Program-made: the position numbers and the translations under genes
In this document: in pieces, positions 57,985 to 64,000 of the stretch
Layout of the letters: the number at the start of each line of letters is the position of its first letter
How positions within the stretch are numbered: the stretch's first letter is position 1
NCBI GenBank assembly: GCA_934045905.1
Contig: OW203771.1
Span: forward strand, 23,196,069 to 23,260,068
Reading direction: 5' to 3'
Source of the DNA: Leuctra nigra
Lineage: Eukaryota > Arthropoda > Insecta > Plecoptera > Leuctridae
Length of the DNA stretch: 64,000 nucleotides
The notes under the pieces: generated by a model
The model's input: only the letters and a program-made list of their open reading frames with translations
Databases searched by the model: none
What the model was told of the DNA's origin: nothing

Positions 57985-58475
57985 AGAATATACCTGGGAC
58001 CCCTCATTAGATATTAATATGTGTACAAAACTTCATATCGATCTGTTGAACTGTCACATATTGTTCAGTTAGAATCTCCGTATTGCATGAGAATTCATAT
58101 GCGTTTGAAAGTTTCTGCTCTAAAGACCTTGGAACTGTAGCGTCGAAGAGGCACTGATAAAATATTTTAAAATTCTTCAGCGAAATAAATTAGACAGCCA
58201 ACACGCAAAGTGACCGTAAAATGTAAATAACTTTTGGATTTAACGACAGATTAGACTTAAAATTGTCAAAAATACAGATAATGAAGGTCCCGATGAATAT
58301 GCAAAACTTTACTTTCGTAAATTTTCAAAAAAATCACAAAATTCACTGGATCTCGTTCAAAAACTATACCTGGGACCGCTCATATGAAATTAATGTGTTT
58401 ACAAAAATTTCAGACCAATCGTTTGAACGGTTTAGCCTGGACGTAGCCTATAAAACACAAACAAACAAACAAACA
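57985..58475 (+). repeat. two diverged copies of a CCTGGGACC repeat, then a CAAA run
   Basis: ATACCTGGGACCCCTCATTA (57991) and ATACCTGGGACCGCTCATAT (58367) are each followed by AATATGTGTACAAAACTTCA-like sequence. The second continues to ACGGTTTAGCCTGG and CAAACAAACAAACAAACAAA, a plausible retroelement-type tail. The family is not identified. Confidence 0.55.
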
Positions 58476-58519
58476 AAAACACACACAGAGAAGGTGCCAT
58501 AAGAGTCCCGTGGTGACGC

Positions 58520-60049
58520 TCGCTACGCTCCTTCAACAAGTGGATTTTATCTTGTAGAATTGGAACTATCCCCTCACTAGGAAGAATGCTCATGAGAATC
58601 ACGTCACACCATAATCCGGATAGCCGTTCTCGGACACGAAACCCGGACTTCAGGTAGTTAACTATCTCGTTCTTTTCTTCCACAAAGAATGGAGTGTCGT
58701 ATATTTAGTTACCCCGTCACAAATTAAAAGACTACCATTCCCGTCGCTAACGATGTCTTTAATTATCAGCAGTCTTATCAAATTATTCTTTCCCTTGGAT
58801 TATTACACAAAAGAAATTTTTCAAATATAACCATGCACTCATAAAATTAGTCTAGTTAAAAAATATTATGATCTTAGCTTAGATAAAATCCTAAGCTACC
58901 TTGTTGTAATTAAGGAAAAACGAGGGTGAAGTGGGTTTTTATTACAATGCTTTCACGATATAAAACCCGAAGGTTCAAGTTCGTATTTGTAATAAATGAA
59001 TAGCTTCGGTTTAAGTTCAGAACATTATTAGAATTAATAAACAAGACGGAAGGGTTGTTTCAGGGAGTTTTTTTAATAAGTAATAACTCTACTGTACTGT
59101 TTTCGGAAGAATTAAACTTTTATAAATTTTGACATTAATTCAAAGATTATGAAATTTTTTTGACATTATGTAGGTATCATAATCTTGCAATTAAAATTGA
59201 ATCTATTCTTAATTCCATACTTTTTAATCGTGTCGTTTAAAGATAAAATCTATTCAGTTTGTTCTTTAATCTAATCATAATCATTTAGATGTGAGTGCCC
59301 TATAGCTGTCAAGCTGTCTATAAACTCTCATCATAAAGGTCTTCGAATACTACTTTAAGAACAAAGTAAGAAAATACAATATGTTTACGGAAAAAAAGAA
59401 TTTTAAAAGCAAAGTGAAAATCATACGCATGTAGGTAATCAAGGTTATGATAATTCTATATTGGTAAGATTAAAAAATTAAGGTTTAGGCCATAAAATTT
59501 GAATCATTAGTTAGATTGTCATCTGGTGTCCATGACATATTAATCCCAAAACGGGGCCCCCTTCCAAACACAGCTCCTCAAAATCACCCTCGAGCTATAA
59601 ATTGACAATTCTAAAGTCCATTCCATAGTGCGCACAAACACACACTTCTTTGACTCATTAACTGAATTCATCTTTGGTCAAAACCGTGCTTTTGACATTT
59701 CCAAACCCTCAAGTGACATGAAATTTACCCTGGAAAATTGTCTCACCACCCCTTAAATATCATATCAAACACACAGGAGGATCTATGTACGCTTACATGA
59801 ATGATATACCCAGAAACATATTAAACCAGACTAATTTGACGCTTCCTTTGTCCACGGAGAAGCGTGGATAATGACAGTTCACTCGCAAAGTCGAAAACAC
59901 CTTAACATCAAACAAAATGTTAGAGGAATACGTTGAAAATACGAGGAAATTTAAGGGAGTTGAATAGTGGATGCAATGGAAATGAAATACCATACTATAT
60001 GTACGGCGATGGGGTATAGAACCAATACAAAAGGCTCTATATCAAGGGG
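58520..60049. other. no recognisable gene
   Basis: Begins with GACGCTCGCTACGCTCC, then unique AT-rich DNA. No frame above 83 codons and no recognisable product. Confidence 0.4.
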
Positions 60050-60056
60050 TAGGTAA

Positions 60057-60230
60057 AGTCCGTCCCATCCTAACGTGGCAGTAGAATCAGATTGTTTACT
60101 TCCATCATTTAAATTATAATATATCCTATTTTGCTTTTTGTGCTAATTCGTTGTTCGACTTGGATAGGGAATAATCAAAATAAATGTTTTCCTGATTGAT
60201 TCCACTGCCACGTTAGGGTGGGACAGACTA
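60057..60230. mobile_element. MITE family F with TAGGTAA flanks
   Basis: AGTCCGTCCCATCCTAACGT with GGCAGTAGAATCA and the inverse at 60190-60230 form arms of about 40 bp. TAGGTAA stands on both sides (60050-60056 and 60231-60237) as a likely target duplication. The 174-bp element has an AT-rich centre. Confidence 0.82.
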
Positions 60231-60239
60231 TAGGTAATA

Positions 60240-62045
60240 GATTTACAGTTTGTATGGTTTCAAAAGTTAGAAGCAAAATATTAAGGTCTTTTGACGACAA
60301 AAACACAGAAATTGAGCTTTATATTTTGCTCTTGAATGAGTGATGGGAAAATCGTTACAAATTAGTTTTGAGAAAAATTACAGTTTGTTAAGGGTTTTGA
60401 CACCGTTGCTAAAGAAGGACTAACACATTGCTATCTAGAAAATTAGTTGAGCAAACTGGAGCAAGCTCTATTTTTGTACTACGTCTAACATTTATTGAGT
60501 GAACTTCCTATACGATTATTTCACTGTAATTAACGGAACTAACGAGTCACTAACGAACTGCTGTTTTGAAATATCGATTTATAAAAGGCTGATGGCTAAA
60601 TCACACAAAGTCACTAATAGCTACAAATGCAGTAACACGGTATGGTATTAAGCCCCTTAACTCGACTGGCATCTGATTTTTGATATCTAGAAATCATCCC
60701 TGCATAGAAACAGCAGACAATGCCGCCCCCTGGTATATTAGTTCGGCGCTATGTCGAGCTTTATTCAAATATGGACGAGTGGAATATGAACCTGCTTAGG
60801 TCAAAGGCAGGAGAAAGGAGGGGGGGGGGGGGGGGGGACAAGACTATAATGAAGAACTGTCTGTATTACTTGGATTGAGAAATAATTCTCGTTTGGCAAA
60901 TAACAAGACGTTCTAATTGCAAATGAAGGGTACAGGGAAAGAAAGCTCTATGTCAAATTCGGATGAAACTGAGATAAACTTAGTTTTATTTTGAAACTTG
61001 TATCTATATATTTCAATTGCGTTTTACAAGACTTTGTAGCAATATTTTCTAAAAACCGAGGGTATATTCTGATAGCTCATAAAAATCACTGCCAGATTAC
61101 ATCTTAAACTAATATTTTTTAAATTGACTTATTCTTTCCCTGTAGGTACCCTTCAAATCTTTTATGTATTATGAAAAAGACAATTATACAAAATACCAAT
61201 TAATAAACATTTAATATTCGAGATTTTTTTAAAATTAACATATTTGCGAGATAATTTCATTTTATTAACAAAACGGCAGCTGTCCAATACATTGGTTGAC
61301 AACAAGGATCCATAACTAACCAATAACTCAAAATTGTTTTTACTTTGTTATAAATTAAAAACCTTTAGAGAGTGGGACTAAACCCTCCTTCAAAATTAAC
61401 ATATCGTGTAAACTATACGCTTGCTAAAGGCGCATTTTCCCCCATAAAATTTTAGTTTCAGCATTCATATTAAATATTTTTGAAACGATAGGGTAACTTG
61501 AGTCGCCCATAATAAAGCCACATACTATTCAACTCGCTTTCAATCATCTTCTGTAAGATGCATGCTAATTACATCACCAGAAGTTTGCATGACTTCACTG
61601 GGCTTCGCTCTTCCTGCTAAAACTCCCCCCCCCCCCCAATCATGACGGGAAGAATCCAGGAGAACTTGATATCAGAAGGAAGTTAGTGCAATGTATGGCT
61701 TCAGTTCATAGTCAAGTAGTTTGATACTACTTGAGTCAATCAGTGAATACAGGAGCTGAGTTTATACTATACTTAGAAGGTTTTAGACTTGGAGAAGGGG
61801 GCTCGGGCCCCCCTTCCGAAATAACATTATAGTATAGCAAATTATAATATAGTTCAAGTGATATTGTTCTAGCTTCTACGTTCAAGTATATCATATGTAA
61901 TTTCTCTGTTAATTCTCTTCAGGTGCAGGAGAATTCACGCAGTGTTTCAAGATTCAGCCGGAGTGAAGTCTCGAATTATTTAAATTTTGGACCTCGAGTC
62001 GTAATCGGTGCACGTCGTGTAAACAAACTTTGTAAGATCGAAGAA
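60240..62045. other. no recognisable gene; G-run at about 60818 and C-run at about 61624
   Basis: A run of about 20 G at 60818-60838 and about 15 C at 61624-61638. CAAGTAG-TTTGATA-CTACTTG near 61713 is a small perfect hairpin. No coding frame is supported. Confidence 0.45.
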
Positions 62046-62050
62046 AATAG

Positions 62051-62540
62051 GAGTATGACAATGAAAAATATATCTAGTCCCTGAAAAATAACCTTTGTTT
62101 TCTGTTGGTGATAATAAATAAATAAAAATAAAAATGTAGTATGACATACGAGTATGACAATGAAAAATATACCTAGTCCCTGAAAAATAATCTTTGTTTT
62201 CTGAATTGGTGATAATAAATAAATAAAAATAAAAATGTAGTATGACATACGAGTATGACAATGAAAAATATATCTAGTCCCTGAAAAATAACCTTTGTTT
62301 TCTGTTGGTGATAATAAATAAATAAAAATAAAAATGTAGTATGACATACGAGTATGACAATGAAAAATATACCTAGTCCCTGAAAAATAATCTTTGTTTT
62401 CTGTTGGTGATAATAAATAAATAAAAATAAAAATGTAGTATGGCATACGAGTATGGCAATGAAAAAATATCTAGTCCCTGAAAAATAATCTTTGTTTTCT
62501 GTTGGTGATAATAAATAAATACAAATAAAAATGGTAAATA
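62051..62540. repeat. 99-bp tandem array, 5 copies
   Basis: GAGTATGACAATGAAAAATA recurs at 62051, 62150, 62251 and 62350 and as GAGTATGGCAATG at 62449. Spacing is 99 bp except for one 101-bp unit, which has CTGAATTGG for CTGTTGG. Each unit ends in an AATAAATAAATAAAAATAAA stretch. The 93-156 codon minus frames are repeat artefacts rich in Ile/Phe/Tyr. Confidence 0.94.
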
Positions 62541-62692
62541 TGTAAATATGTAATAGTAAATATGTCATATGTTTTAATTTCTAAAGAAAACTATTTGTTT
62601 AAATTTCAAATTTTCTGAAATCAATTATCTATTTAAAACAATTAGTTGTAGTCGTCTGTAGTTCTTCATGGAAAACACTGTTGTAACTTCTG

Positions 62693-62940
62693 TACCTCAG
62701 AGGTAGAAAGACGGAAGTCAATTTCAATGATTCTTGAGGTGAGCTCAAAACCAGTAATTCCGTCTTCATCCATTGTAATTGTGACATTAAGTCATTGTAA
62801 GAGACTGTATTTGTACTATATTTGAACTGTACTTTATAACTATATTTGTTGACATCAGTCATATGGCAATTGATAGCTTGAATTAAGTCATTCCAAAAGT
62901 GTGCAAATATAGAGAAAATGGACTTTCGGCATTCTACCTT
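62693..62940. mobile_element. MITE family A, copy 6
   Basis: GTACCTCAGAGGTAGAAAGA at the left and GGACTTTCGGCATTCTACCT at the right. The interior has CAATGATTCTTGAGGTGAGC and CATTCCAAAAGTGTGCAA, shared with copy 2. Confidence 0.82.
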
Positions 62941-64000
62941 TATAATTCTACCTACATTTATAATTACTTCCGTAAACGTTGAAGTCCTAAATGAATGTCC
63001 TCGATATAAAATTTACCCAATGTTTGCCAGTACTTTTTTTTAAGCCCAAATCGACCCTCGAAATGTGTTTCACAATATTGCACTGCAATGTTTTCTGCTG
63101 TCGAAAACGACGTCCAGACCGTTTTATATGATAAGGACACACCCTTTAACCCTGTTTCGATGTACAAGAAGATAAAACCCATCCGGCTCAAATTATTCCA
63201 TATCCAAAATTATGGACATTTGCCAAAACTCATTATTTTTTTTATCTAAAGGCTGATAATTCAAACCTTAACAAGTTGAAATTGCTTCAGGTCAAAGTAT
63301 GTTTGAAGATATGGGATCATTAGTTGGTCAGTCTACATGGTCTGGTAATTATTAGAGATTGTTCAAGGGAAATAAGCCATTGTTCTGCTGCCAAACTAAA
63401 GCATCCCCTAAATGATGTAATCGAGAGGGTTGTTTTTAATATACCCAGGAACGTTTGCTCCAAGGAAATTATTGTTCTACTGAGGGTTGGCTCTAAAAAG
63501 AATTATGCATGGTTATTTTAATGAACTCCATTCTTTTCTCGTCTTTTATTTCGATAAAATGTGTGGGGGTGCTAGCACAAAAGTTAATGCCTCTCTCATT
63601 ACTTTTTAAAATGCTTTGAATGAAAAAAGTGGTGAGAAGTATTAAAAAGCATTTATCTCTTTGAACTTGCGACATTGCGAAAACAATTTCATATTGACAA
63701 TTAGCACAAAGTGTTCCATTTTTTTACATCTTTTGACGGGATTAAATGTGTTTGCCTGAAGTCACAAAATATACCTGTTTGAAAAAATTTAAAAATATAC
63801 TTGAAGTCATTATAAAAACAATTATGAAATATAAATAGTACTCTTAATAAAAAAATATCCTAAATTTAATTTTAAATAGGTATATATCTTTCGCGTAAAA
63901 ATAAGTCAGGAAAACCAAGATAGCTACATTTTTAGGAACAAATTAGAAAAATCATTTCCTCGTTATTATAACTATTACTTAAGTATTCGAGAAAATAAGG
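62941..64000. other. no recognisable gene at the window end
   Basis: AT-rich DNA. AAACCCATCCGGCTCAAATT near 63175 partly matches the inverse of TTTGAGCCGGATACATTTTT near 27006, so a dispersed repeat is present. A 75-codon minus frame at 62964 has no recognised domain. Confidence 0.4.

Noticed and set aside
61976..62568. 93-156 codon minus-strand frames rich in Ile/Phe/Tyr, resembling membrane segments
   Set aside because: Generated by the 99-bp tandem repeat; copies of the unit appear in all three frames.

Overview
This is an A+T-rich, repeat-dense, gene-poor stretch of animal nuclear DNA, almost certainly arthropod and probably insect. The reasons are GT-AG splicing, tRNA-derived SINEs, many MITEs, several minisatellites and no compact gene order. 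A hemipteran such as a planthopper would fit, but that is a guess; nothing in the window fixes the species.

Only one gene is convincing. It lies on the minus strand at 20227-22302 and has two exons. It encodes a secreted protein of about 312 residues: a signal peptide, a segment resembling a degenerate SGNH/GDSL hydrolase fold, and a Thr/Ala/Gly mucin-like tail built on a 15-bp coding minisatellite (TTAGG x8). I found no reverse transcriptase, transposase or Rep/helicase frame, so all mobile elements here look non-autonomous.

Layout. 0-5 kb: a MITE, one end of an ACCGGGTGGCGCA element, and a 94-bp tandem array. 5.4-6 kb: a hAT-like element with an 8-bp target duplication. 8-12.3 kb: SINE and small inverted-repeat elements. 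12.3-16.5 kb: mostly unique DNA with long G and C runs. 17.6-18.2 kb: a 42-bp minisatellite. 20-22.4 kb: the gene. 25-30 kb: MITEs and a palindromic SINE. 32.3-35.2, 45.4-46.7 and 51.9-54.3 kb: three copies of one large Helitron-like family. 40.2-42.8 kb: about 31 copies of an 85-bp hairpin-bearing satellite. 47-47.9 kb: a cluster of a second SINE family around an AT microsatellite. 48.6-49.5 kb: a MITE inside a MITE. 55-62.9 kb: further inverted-repeat elements and a 99-bp tandem array.

The most interesting system is the Helitron-like family. Its three copies share a terminal hairpin followed by TAGA, a TC start, paired inverted arms of about 165-230 bp, and an iterated GCCAAGTC motif at both ends. 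They also carry a 90-codon reading frame open in two copies and repeated CCGGAAGTGACGTCA sites next to AAAATGGCGGC. These match ETS-CRE and YY1 sites, so the element may carry its own promoter or enhancer array. The second notable find is a SINE integrated as an inverted dimer between perfect 14-bp target duplications.
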